NCBI GenBank assembly: GCA_019057975.1
Contig: JAHLWJ010000250.1
Span: forward strand, 1-6,661
DNA: 6,661 nt
DNA from: Promethearchaeota archaeon
GTDB taxonomy: Archaea; Asgardarchaeota; Lokiarchaeia; Sigynarchaeales; SOKP01
Direction: 5' to 3'
The notes beneath the pieces are model-generated. The model was not told the origin of the DNA. It saw only the letters and a program-made list of their open reading frames with translations, and made no database searches. Shown one piece after another: positions 1 through 6,019 of this stretch (positions are counted from its first letter, which is position 1; each line of letters opens with the position of its first letter). The position numbers and the translations under genes were made by a program.

Positions 1-977
1 TCTTCTTTTTCTTCTTTAAGTTTTTGAATTTTCTTATCCTTACTTCTCATTTTTAAAGCAGTTATAGTAATACCTTGCAAGTTAAGCAATTTTTTGATAA
101 AAATATAAGTTGCCACCAAAATTCCAACCAAATAAAATACATTAACAGTCCAGAAATATGGATCGATAGTTTCATAAATCTGCAAATTTAAAAATGGTAG
201 AAATGGAGAAACTACAGCTATTAATCCAATCCATATCATTCCTACTAACAGAATCACTTTCTCCCAAGATCTAGTTTGAATTCTAAAAAATACATATAGA
301 TGCAACCAATACATAACACATATAAAAGCAATAGGTGTGAATATCAAAGACCCAATTGCTAAAGCTAACAAAACATTTATCGCAAATTTATTACGCCATA
401 GATCTAATATTTCTTTTACCGTCATTTGATCCTGCACCTGAGCTTTTGCAAATTCTTTTCTTAAAGAAAAATATTTCTTCTTAATTTCCCTTGCTACTTT
501 TTTTGCTTTCTTTTTCCAAAAAGTTAATTTTCCCAACTCCACAGCTTTTTGAAATTGCTCACTAGCTAAGGGTAAAATATAAAGAGTCAAAAGTAAAGAA
601 ACAATTCCATAGATATAGAGAATCTTGTCTATCCAAAACCATATCCCGTCTTGAGTCACCGCTGTAGCTAGGAAGTAGCTTGAAAATATTTTGTAGATTG
701 CATAGCCAATTAAAATTGTAGGAACTATAATTTCAACAACAATTAAAGATTTGATCCTTTTTTTCTTGAGTTTACCGCTAAATTTACCCATGAGAAGCAA
801 AAATCCATTTGCAATGCCTAAAATTAACCCAAAGCCAGAGAGAAACATAATAACCCAAAAAAAGATAAGGAAAGTGATGTTTAAAGTTAGGATTCCAAAA
901 ATAAGAACCCAAAGCATTACTAGAGAAGTGAAAATTAATCCAATGATGTAGATTATTTTATAAGATTTTTCTTCCAT
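1..977 (-). CDS. Multi-pass membrane protein of unknown function, 3' end cut by the window edge
   Basis: The minus strand is open without a stop from an ATG at 977-975 to the left edge, giving 325 codons of a longer gene. The product is strongly hydrophobic. Likely membrane segments lie near residues 8-31, 35-63, 78-98, 116-137, 199-230 (long enough for a hairpin of two), 241-263 and 275-295, so seven or eight spans. Basic loops at 65-76 (KLKKKR), at about 149-178 (FWKKKAKK, REIKKK) and the Lys/Glu-rich tail from about 309 would be cytoplasmic by the positive-inside rule, with the N-terminus also inside. The end seen here (residues 310-325) is charged and helix-prone and continues outside the window. 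No signal peptide, catalytic motif or known family signature was recognised, so no function is proposed. It is divergent from the gene fragment at 1065, with about 87 bases between them. The open frame is certain; the role is unknown. Confidence 0.85.
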   Translation of the reverse strand, partial: MEEKSYKIIYIIGLIFTSLVMLWVLIFGILTLNITFLIFFWVIMFLSGFGLILGIANGFLLLMGKFSGKLKKKRIKSLIVVEIIVPTILIGYAIYKIFSSYFLATAVTQDGIWFWIDKILYIYGIVSLLLTLYILPLASEQFQKAVELGKLTFWKKKAKKVAREIKKKYFSLRKEFAKAQVQDQMTVKEILDLWRNKFAINVLLALAIGSLIFTPIAFICVMYWLHLYVFFRIQTRSWEKVILLVGMIWIGLIAVVSPFLPFLNLQIYETIDPYFWTVNVFYLVGILVATYIFIKKLLNLQGITITALKMRSKDKKIQKLKEEKE

Positions 978-1064
978 TATATAATAAAAAGAACCAGCTT
1001 ATTTAATTTCTAAGTTATTTCTATTATGTAGTGAATTATCTTATAAATTAAAATTATTTTAGAA
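978..1064. promoter_or_regulatory. Divergent intergenic region with a TATA-like element for the minus-strand membrane gene
   Basis: This short AT-rich spacer separates the minus-strand membrane gene from the plus-strand FTR1-like fragment. Read on the minus strand, TTAAATAA (999-1006) is centred about 26 bases upstream of the ATG at 977. That matches archaeal TATA-to-start-site spacing and would give a leaderless or nearly leaderless transcript. No Shine-Dalgarno motif precedes that ATG. On the plus strand an in-frame stop (1044-1046) lies before the FTR1-like reading frame. Assignment rests on spacing only. Confidence 0.3.
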
Positions 1065-1367
1065 ATGAAGGCTGGAATTGCTAATCCTATTATTAATGAA
1101 GTTTGGAATATCAAACATATTTTACCAGAAGCTTTTCCTGATGGAAATCCGGCGACTCCTGCATGGTTTGAAATATCAGGTCCGCTGTTAGAAGCACTTT
1201 TTGGTTATAATGCTAATCCTGCTTTATTGGAAATTATCGTATATCCGTCATTACTATTACTCATTGGATTTGTATCCTTGAAATTATGGAAAAGGAATTC
1301 AGGACCTTCTGTTGAATTATCTAAATCTCCTATTGAACTAGCTTCCATTGAATTATCTAAAAATTAG
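1065..1367 (+). pseudogene. C-terminal remnant of an FTR1-family iron permease
   Basis: The 100-residue product resembles the last third of FTR1/EfeU-type iron permeases. It has a KAGI...EVWNI..ILPE stretch near residues 2-22, then GPLLEALFGYNANPALLEII at 39-58, matching the conserved FTR1 pattern of an LFGY motif followed by a Pro-Ser/Ala-Leu-Leu-Glu segment. One membrane helix follows (about 56-75) with a KLWKR stop-transfer end. Complete family members are usually well over 250 residues and carry REXXE-type iron-binding motifs in earlier helices; all of that is missing. The frame is closed by a TAA at 1044-1046, and the codons between that stop and the ATG (IKIILE) also read plausibly as family sequence, which favours a truncated gene over a real start. 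The tail carries three similar E-L-S/A units. A genuine small one-helix protein is the alternative. Family assignment comes from motif memory, not a search. Confidence 0.5.
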
Positions 1368-1645
1368 TGTTTTTTTTCTTTTATTTCATTTTGGCAATTG
1401 AAATTATAGAATAAGCTATGGTTAGAAAGTGGAAAAAAAAGAGAATTTTTGCTCTATGTAACTATAAGTATGATTAATATTTAAAGTTTTCTATGAAAGG
1501 ACAAAGGAACTATGCACTCTCGATGGAAAAATGCATATATTTAAATATTTATTATTTCTTGATTAGTACTTAATAGATCTATAATAATATGAAAACCAAC
1601 TATTCAAATAGTAAATTATTTTAGAAAAGTTTAATTTTAAAAAAT
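1368..1645. other. Intergenic spacer with T-rich tract, TATA-like sequence and a 14-base palindrome
   Basis: No gene was found in these 278 bases on either strand. The left end (about 1371-1390) is a T-rich tract directly after the FTR1-like fragment, suitable as an archaeal U-tract terminator. A self-complementary TATA-like stretch, ATATTTAAATAT, lies at 1537-1548. A palindrome of two 6-base arms, ACTATT-CA-AATAGT, lies at 1599-1612, 33 bases before the MoxR ATG, where a repressor or activator could act. A TATGCA/TGCATA inverted pair (1511-1516, 1532-1537) has a 15-base loop. In DNA this AT-rich, short palindromes occur easily by chance. Confidence 0.4.
1370..1392 (+). terminator. T-rich archaeal-type transcription terminator
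   Basis: A run of eight T residues followed by further T-rich sequence starts three bases after the stop of the FTR1-like fragment. Archaeal RNA polymerase terminates at such U-tracts without needing a hairpin, and no strong hairpin is seen here. Strand is assigned from the upstream reading frame. Confidence 0.4.
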
Positions 1646-2533
1646 ATGGTTGATATGACCAGAATAATAACTGAAATAAAAGAAAAATTTAAAATCATAG
1701 GTAGAACAGAAGAACTAAAACAAATAGTATTAGCTCATGCAGTAGGAAAGAATATATTATTAGAAGGGAACGTAGGAGTTGGAAAAACTACTTTAGCTAG
1801 AGCAATTGCAGAGTATTATGGCCCTAATGATTCTGATTCTAGTAATTCAATTTTTTATAGGGTCGATTGTAGTGAGGAATTATTACCTCATAACCTCGTT
1901 GGTTATTTTGAGCCTCCTCTTGTCATTGCAAAAGGATATGAAGAAGATTCTTATAAATACGGTCCGTTAGCTTTAGCTATGTTAAATGGAGGATGCTTAT
2001 TTATAAATGAAATAAATAGGATGCCAGAAAACACCCAAAACTCATTACTTACATCTTTAGATGAAGGTATTTTAGAAATACCTAAATTGAAAACAATAGA
2101 AGCTCACAAAGATTTTTTTGTAGTCGCGACTCAAAATCCAGCAGCTCATGTTGGAGTTACTGTTTTAGGTGAGGCTTTAGTCGATCGATTCATATGGATT
2201 AATTTAGACTATCAAAAACCAGAAGAAGAAATTCAAATAATCAAGCAGGAAGCAAAAGTAAACTCGGAAAAAATAACGAAGATATCTCAAAATATTATCC
2301 AAGCTACTAGAGAGACAATCTCAATCAGAAGAGGGAGCTCAATTAGAGGTGCCATTGATTTGGCTATATTGATAAACCAATATGATAGTTCTGATAACTC
2401 AAGCAATTGGGTTGAAGCGGCTGTAATGGCCTTATACAATAAAATCGAATTAGAGGATGGACTTACTCAATCTAAAAAAGAGATAATAACTAGTATCGTT
2501 TTAGCTGTTTTAAATAAATCAGATTTTCAATAA
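1646..2533 (+). CDS. MoxR-type AAA+ ATPase
   Basis: The 295-residue product is a complete AAA+ module of the MoxR branch. Visible motifs are Walker A GNVGVGKTT (41-49), LVGYFEPP (84-91), a Walker B region CLFINEINR (117-125), sensor 1 VVATQNP (159-165), LGEALVDRF with the likely arginine finger R181 (174-182), and a sensor 2 region SIRGAIDLA (232-240). MoxR ATPases form hexameric rings and usually work with a VWA-domain partner to remodel proteins or assist metal or cofactor insertion; the next reading frame encodes such a partner. In Walker B the usual Asp is Asn121, while the catalytic Glu122 is kept. The Q-N-P and L-V-D-R-F signatures fit MoxR better than the ChlI/BchI chelatase subunit. 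A second in-frame ATG (1655) is an alternative start, and neither has a clear Shine-Dalgarno motif. The last codons overlap the VWA frame, and a -1 slip at codon 294 would extend the protein into it. Confidence 0.92.
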   Translation: MVDMTRIITEIKEKFKIIGRTEELKQIVLAHAVGKNILLEGNVGVGKTTLARAIAEYYGPNDSDSSNSIFYRVDCSEELLPHNLVGYFEPPLVIAKGYEEDSYKYGPLALAMLNGGCLFINEINRMPENTQNSLLTSLDEGILEIPKLKTIEAHKDFFVVATQNPAAHVGVTVLGEALVDRFIWINLDYQKPEEEIQIIKQEAKVNSEKITKISQNIIQATRETISIRRGSSIRGAIDLAILINQYDSSDNSSNWVEAAVMALYNKIELEDGLTQSKKEIITSIVLAVLNKSDFQ

Positions 2534-2561
2534 TCGATGATTTCTCTGCGGAGGGATCCGA
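2524..2561 (+). promoter_or_regulatory. Candidate -1 ribosomal frameshift signal joining the MoxR and VWA frames
   Basis: In the MoxR frame the codons are GAT TTT CAA TAA. The T run 2524-2527 lets the tRNA reading TTT (2525-2527) re-pair exactly one base back, after which translation continues as TCA ATA ATC in the VWA frame. Downstream, GATTTCTC (2539-2546) pairs with GAGGGATC (2551-2558): eight pairs, two of them G-U, around a TGCG loop closed by C-G, which is a UNCG-class stable tetraloop. TCG (2534-2536) can pair with CGA (2559-2561) below a two-base bulge. From the slip codon and the following A-site codon to the main stem is eight bases, within the range usual for -1 frameshift stimulators. 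The A-site codon does not re-pair perfectly, so slippage would depend on the P-site tRNA. A missing T in the assembly is the main alternative. Confidence 0.45.
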
Positions 2562-3642
2562 GGAGATTGAGAAGAATCTGCATGTTAGGCTTACTGAAAG
2601 TAGGCAAAATGAAGATGTTTTAGAATATGAAATTGCTAGAAAAAAAAGGAAAAAACCGGATTACTACAAGCACCTTGCTGATACTCTTGATTATCAAACA
2701 ATTAAAAGATTAACTCAGTTAGCAATAGCGGCTGACAACTTGGATGCAGTAATGGGACTTTTAAAAGCAAACGTTTATGCGGCAACAGACATTTTAGATA
2801 CTGAAGACGGTGTAAGATTCTTCTCTGAAAAAGTTAAAGAACAAGGGGATTTCATGCCAGAAGTTTATTTTTTTATAAGGCGCCCAATATCCGCAAAGTA
2901 CAAATCAATTTTTAGACGCCTTGCTCGCCAAAGTATATTAAAATTATCTTTGAAAATAACTAGCAAGGGGATAAGAGGGAAGTTTAAAAAATCAGTTCCT
3001 TATTACCAAATTGGAATGCCTGAATTTAGTTTGGATGAGACAATCCAACATAATCCCCTAAAGATTCATGAAAAAAGTATAAACTATAAAGATATCTATG
3101 GAATTGTAAGGAAGCGACAAAAACGTAAAGTCGTGCTGATATTAGATACTAGTGGGAGTATGTATGGTCGTCTTTTATTGAATGCAGCCCTTACGACTTC
3201 GGTGTTAGCCTATAATATGGAAAAAGAAGATTATGCCATTGTTTTATTCAACTCAACAGCAATGACATTAAAAAAAATCAACCAGAAAAGAACAACTCTC
3301 AAAATCATAGATGATATCTTAGATTCAGAAGCAGTTGGTTTTACTGATATTCATTTAGGTCTTGAAAAAGGATTAGGTGAATTGAATAAAACAAGAGAAG
3401 CAAGGAAAAGTCGGTTCGGAATTTTGATCTCAGATGGTATATTTAATAGAGGAAAGAATCCAATTGAAGTCGCAAAGCTCTTTCCAAAGTTACATGTTAT
3501 TGGTATGCCAGCTGAAAACGATGCTACTCAAGGGATTAGGACATGTCGAGAGATAGCAGAAGCAGGGAGAGGAAAGTTTTATGCTGTAACCGATTATAAG
3601 GAGATTCCTAGAGCATTAATCGAGTTATTAACTCATGATTAA
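2527..3642 (+). CDS. VWA (MIDAS) domain protein, partner or frameshifted extension of the MoxR ATPase
   Basis: The frame is open from 2518 (after a TAA at 2515-2517) to the TAA at 3640-3642. The C-terminal half is a von Willebrand A domain with a full MIDAS metal site: DTSGSM (3145-3162), the Thr of GFTDI (near 3337-3351) and the Asp of LISDG (near 3424-3438). The first part has an acidic stretch (SAEGSEEIEKN), a basic one (RKKRKK) and a helical region, like a linker plus adaptor domain. No ATG, GTG or TTG occurs in frame before TTG 2740, and that codon lies inside sequence that looks coding (a preceding run reads KRLTQLAIAADN). Translation therefore probably enters from the MoxR gene by a -1 shift near 2525, giving about 665 residues with the AAA+-linker-VWA order of BchD/ChlD. 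Alternatives are initiation at ATA 2530 or ATT 2566, an assembly indel, or a shorter 300-residue protein from TTG 2740. The VWA assignment is firm; the start is not. Confidence 0.85.
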   Translation, partial: SIIDDFSAEGSEEIEKNLHVRLTESRQNEDVLEYEIARKKRKKPDYYKHLADTLDYQTIKRLTQLAIAADNLDAVMGLLKANVYAATDILDTEDGVRFFSEKVKEQGDFMPEVYFFIRRPISAKYKSIFRRLARQSILKLSLKITSKGIRGKFKKSVPYYQIGMPEFSLDETIQHNPLKIHEKSINYKDIYGIVRKRQKRKVVLILDTSGSMYGRLLLNAALTTSVLAYNMEKEDYAIVLFNSTAMTLKKINQKRTTLKIIDDILDSEAVGFTDIHLGLEKGLGELNKTREARKSRFGILISDGIFNRGKNPIEVAKLFPKLHVIGMPAENDATQGIRTCREIAEAGRGKFYAVTDYKEIPRALIELLTHD

Positions 3643-3838
3643 GAGATAATTAGTTTCACGTTTAATTAGCAACTTAATAGAGATGCTCTTTATAGTACCG
3701 TTTGACCTTTTCATATTTTCTTAGATAATCTTTGTCTTTATCTTTTTTTAAAGTAATAAATGATGCTAAAAATTTTTCATAAGGATTATTTTATATGATG
3801 TATTATTTAGTCAAGAAATAGTGTAAGAGGAATTATAG
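3643..3838. other. Intergenic spacer with T-rich tract and promoter of the oxidoreductase operon
   Basis: A T-rich stretch at about 3719-3750 could terminate the MoxR/VWA transcript. A TATA-like TTTTATAT (3789-3796) would place transcription start near 3819, and AAGAGG (3825-3830) sits eight bases before the ATG at 3839 as a Shine-Dalgarno-like site. On the minus strand, 3674-3790 is an open stretch of 38 codons without a start codon; its product is Lys/Tyr-rich and could be a relic of a lost gene, or simply the complement of T-rich DNA. Nothing else was seen. Confidence 0.4.
3789..3830 (+). promoter_or_regulatory. TATA-like box and ribosome binding site of the LLM oxidoreductase gene
   Basis: TTTTATAT (3789-3796) followed about 25 bases later by the expected start region, then AAGAGG (3825-3830) eight bases from the ATG, is a coherent archaeal promoter plus Shine-Dalgarno layout with a short 5' leader. 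It supports 3839 as the start codon. Confidence 0.4.
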
Positions 3839-4729
3839 ATGGGAAATGATATTCGCTTTGGAGTAATGACGGTACAGAATCTTCCTTGGGAAAAGGAAGT
3901 TGAACGTTGGAAACTTATAGAAAGTTTAGGATTTGATAGTGTCTGGTTAGCAGACCATTTTACTGATCCTGTAAATCACGCAGGCCATTGGTTTGAGTCC
4001 TGGACGCTTCTTGCTTCATTAGCAGTAGTGACTGAAAAAATTAGGATTGGAACTTTAGTCTCTTCCATGCCATTACGTAGGCCTGCAGTGTTAGCAAGGC
4101 AAGCACTAACAATTGATCATATTTCAAATGGAAGATTAGAGTTAGGGCTGGGCACGGGTGCTAGTAGAGATCCTGTTCACAAGATGTTAGGAATTGATGA
4201 TTGGGTTGGATTAGAAAGAGTTGAGCGCTTCACAGATCAAATAGAGGTAATTGACAGACTCTTACGTCATGATGTATCAAGTTATGATGGGAAGTTTTAC
4301 AAATTAAATGAAGCAACAATGAATCCACAGACAATTCAGAAACCCCGACCACCTTTAGTAATTGCAGCAATGGGGAAGTCAATGCTGAAAATTGCAGCGA
4401 AGTATGCTGATACCTGGAATTCTTTTGGATCCGAAGACTGGCGTACTCCTGCAGAAAAGATACTAGAAAACACTAGAAAGCGAGTAGAACTTATGGATAG
4501 ATATTGTGATGAAATTGGGAGAAATCCAGAAAAGTTGCGACGTTCTTTATTATTCTATAGCCGACATGGAAGAACAATCCTCGATTCCGAAGAAAATTTT
4601 CGTAATGTAATAAATCAATATAAAGAAATAGGAATGAATGAATTTATTATATACTACCCTTTCTTCGATTCAAAACAAATCGAAAATATCAAATTAATAG
4701 CTAAAGATGTAATCCCTGATTTACGGTAA
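3839..4729 (+). CDS. LLM-class (luciferase-like), probably F420-dependent oxidoreductase
   Basis: The 296-residue product has the usual length and pattern of luciferase-like TIM-barrel oxidoreductases: FGVM at the first strand (7-10), SLGFDSVWLADHF (29-41), a KIRIGTLVSSMPLRRPAVLARQ stretch (67-88), IDHISNGRLELGLGTGASR (92-110), YDGKFYKL (149-156) and the KPRPPLVIAAMGK strand (168-180). Archaeal members commonly use the deazaflavin F420 for hydride transfer (for example Mer-like methylene-tetrahydromethanopterin reductases and F420-dependent dehydrogenases); FMN use cannot be excluded from sequence alone. The substrate is unknown. It is followed closely by an O-methyltransferase gene, suggesting co-transcription and perhaps action on the same small molecule. 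The start at 3839 is supported by AAGAGG eight bases upstream. No truncation or missing conserved segment was noticed. A cytoplasmic enzyme is expected, since there is no signal peptide or membrane segment. Confidence 0.9.
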   Translation: MGNDIRFGVMTVQNLPWEKEVERWKLIESLGFDSVWLADHFTDPVNHAGHWFESWTLLASLAVVTEKIRIGTLVSSMPLRRPAVLARQALTIDHISNGRLELGLGTGASRDPVHKMLGIDDWVGLERVERFTDQIEVIDRLLRHDVSSYDGKFYKLNEATMNPQTIQKPRPPLVIAAMGKSMLKIAAKYADTWNSFGSEDWRTPAEKILENTRKRVELMDRYCDEIGRNPEKLRRSLLFYSRHGRTILDSEENFRNVINQYKEIGMNEFIIYYPFFDSKQIENIKLIAKDVIPDLR

Positions 4730-4759
4730 GGGGGAAAATTGAAAAAGGAAAAGAGTAAA

Positions 4760-5350
4760 ATGTTTCATAATTTGCCTGAGAATGTAAGAAAACGGATGGA
4801 ATATCTAGAAGAGATTGATTCAAAGGATAGAAATGATGGAACTCCGCGATTAAAAAGATTACGTCAAATACCCCCCGAAACGGGTAAATTTCTTTCACTA
4901 TTAGCGGCTTCTGTTCCTAAAGGAAAATTTATTGAAATAGGTACTAGTGCAGGTTATTCAACTCTGTGGATAGCACTTGCTTGCAAATTACTCGGAACTA
5001 AAATAACCACCTTTGAAATATTGAAAGAAAAGATTAATTTAGCAAAAGAAACTTTTAGAGAAACAGATATGGAAAATTATATTGAATTAATTGAAGGCGA
5101 CGCGAGAAATTATTTAAAAGATTATAAAAATATTGCATTTTGTTTTTTAGATGCTGAAAAAGAAGTTTATGACGAATGCTATGACTTAGTAATTCCAAAT
5201 ATGGTCAAGGGAGGAATATTGATTGCTGACAATGCAATTAATCATTATGAAACTTTAAAACCTATGTTGGATAAAGCCTTAACTGATCAGCGTGTAGATG
5301 CCCTTATAGTGCCAATAGGGAAAGGAGAATTATTATGTAGAAAGTTATAA
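4760..5350 (+). CDS. Class I SAM-dependent O-methyltransferase
   Basis: From the ATG at 4760 the product is 196 residues. It has the seven-strand methyltransferase signature: motif [15 protein letters not shown] (57-70), the acidic end of strand two in TTFEI (83-87), IEGDARNYL (111-119), the strand-four [11 protein letters not shown] (129-139) and [10 protein letters not shown] (151-160). This matches the small O-methyltransferase group related to CCoAOMT and COMT-type enzymes, whose Asp and Asp-Asn residues often bind a divalent metal and the substrate hydroxyl. The [16 protein letters not shown] stretch before motif I is the usual N-terminal helix. An upstream in-frame TTG at 4739, four bases after a GGGGG run, would add seven residues; the ATG is preferred because AGGA (4746-4749) precedes it and the added residues are only Lys-rich. 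It begins 30 bases after the oxidoreductase stop, so the two are probably one operon. The substrate is unknown. Confidence 0.88.
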   Translation: MFHNLPENVRKRMEYLEEIDSKDRNDGTPRLKRLRQIPPETGKFLSLLAASVPKGKFIEIGTSAGYSTLWIALACKLLGTKITTFEILKEKINLAKETFRETDMENYIELIEGDARNYLKDYKNIAFCFLDAEKEVYDECYDLVIPNMVKGGILIADNAINHYETLKPMLDKALTDQRVDALIVPIGKGELLCRKL

Positions 5351-5356
5351 TACCAC

Positions 5357-5371
5357 AATTTTTAAAAAATT
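5357..5371 (+). promoter_or_regulatory. A/T palindrome acting as TATA-like promoter of the pyrophosphatase or end of the preceding operon
   Basis: AATTTTT-A-AAAAATT is a 15-base symmetric sequence between the methyltransferase stop (5348-5350) and the pyrophosphatase ATG (5391). Its centre is about 27 bases before the ATG, the archaeal TATA-to-start spacing, and no Shine-Dalgarno motif precedes the ATG, so a leaderless transcript is possible. The T run could also help terminate the upstream operon. Confidence 0.3.
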
Positions 5372-5390
5372 TATTTGAATTAATATAATT

Positions 5391-5924
5391 ATGGATTTAT
5401 GGAAAGAAATACCTCCTGGAGATGACCCTCCACTTATTTTAAATGCAGTAATTGAAGTCATTAGCGGTTCAAGAGACAAATATGAGTATAAACATGAGTG
5501 GGAGGCTTTTGTTTTAGATCGAATTATTCCCTCTTCTGTTATATTTCCTGTGGAGTATGGATTTGTCCCTCAAACATGGTCAGATGACAATGATCCTCTT
5601 GATATTATGGTATTAAGTTATGAACCATTAGAAGTGGGATGTATTGTGAAAGTTCGGGTGATTGGAGCCTTGATTATTGAGGATGAACATGGAGATGATC
5701 CGAAAATTCTCTCTGTTTTAGTTAACGATGCACGATTTAGTGGGTATACTGATATTCAAGATGTCCATAAACATAGATTAAAGGAAATTCAAGAATTCTA
5801 TGAAACATATAAAAGATTGGAACCACATAAATGGGTTAAATTTAAAGAATGGAAAAGCGGGAAAGCTGCAAAAGAAATTGTGGATTATTCAATTAACTTA
5901 TTTAAAAATGGAGAGCAAATGTAA
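5391..5924 (+). CDS. ppa: Inorganic pyrophosphatase, family I (soluble)
   Basis: This enzyme hydrolyses pyrophosphate to two phosphates in the cytoplasm and so drives DNA, RNA and aminoacyl-tRNA synthesis. The 177-residue length is normal for the prokaryotic family. The signature DDNDPLDIMV (65-74) carries the metal-binding aspartates D66, D68 and D71. Other active-site positions expected from the E. coli enzyme are present: E22, K30, E32 in KYEYKHE, R44, Y56 in FPVEYGF, D98 and D103 with K105 in EDEHGDDPK, and Y140-K141 in FYETYKRLEPHKW. All catalytic groups therefore appear intact and the protein should be active. It lies 40 bases after the methyltransferase and 153 bases before the GTPase, and probably has its own promoter. 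Nothing unusual was seen in length or composition. The start at ATG 5391 fits the family N-terminus. Confidence 0.96.
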   Translation: MDLWKEIPPGDDPPLILNAVIEVISGSRDKYEYKHEWEAFVLDRIIPSSVIFPVEYGFVPQTWSDDNDPLDIMVLSYEPLEVGCIVKVRVIGALIIEDEHGDDPKILSVLVNDARFSGYTDIQDVHKHRLKEIQEFYETYKRLEPHKWVKFKEWKSGKAAKEIVDYSINLFKNGEQM

Positions 5925-6019
5925 AAATATAATATTATTCTAATTAAGTCTTACAAATAATTTTATATGTAGAGTTAGCTAAATAATATCAATTTCTGAA
6001 TTATGTTTCTAATTCTAAA

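Noticed and set aside
751..951. 66-residue plus-strand reading frame, Lys/Pro/Ile-rich
   Set aside because: It lies opposite the continuous minus-strand membrane protein, whose hydrophobic spans are clearly the real coding sequence; no family resemblance was seen.
1312..1361. Short direct repeats (two copies of a 14-mer at 36-base spacing)
   Set aside because: Considered as a repeat array, but only two exact copies and one degenerate copy exist, inside the reading frame of the FTR1 fragment; not CRISPR-like.
1418..1477. Small plus-strand reading frame of 19 residues in the spacer before MoxR
   Set aside because: Too short, mostly a Lys run from poly-A sequence, with no ribosome binding site.
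2537..2623. ATG-started frame reopening just after the MoxR stop
   Set aside because: It runs only 28 codons to a TAG, is rich in Arg and Leu unlike its surroundings, and overlaps the VWA-frame linker that continues into a recognised domain.
4701..4898. 65-residue minus-strand reading frame
   Set aside because: It is antisense to the end of the oxidoreductase and the N-terminus of the methyltransferase, both well supported.
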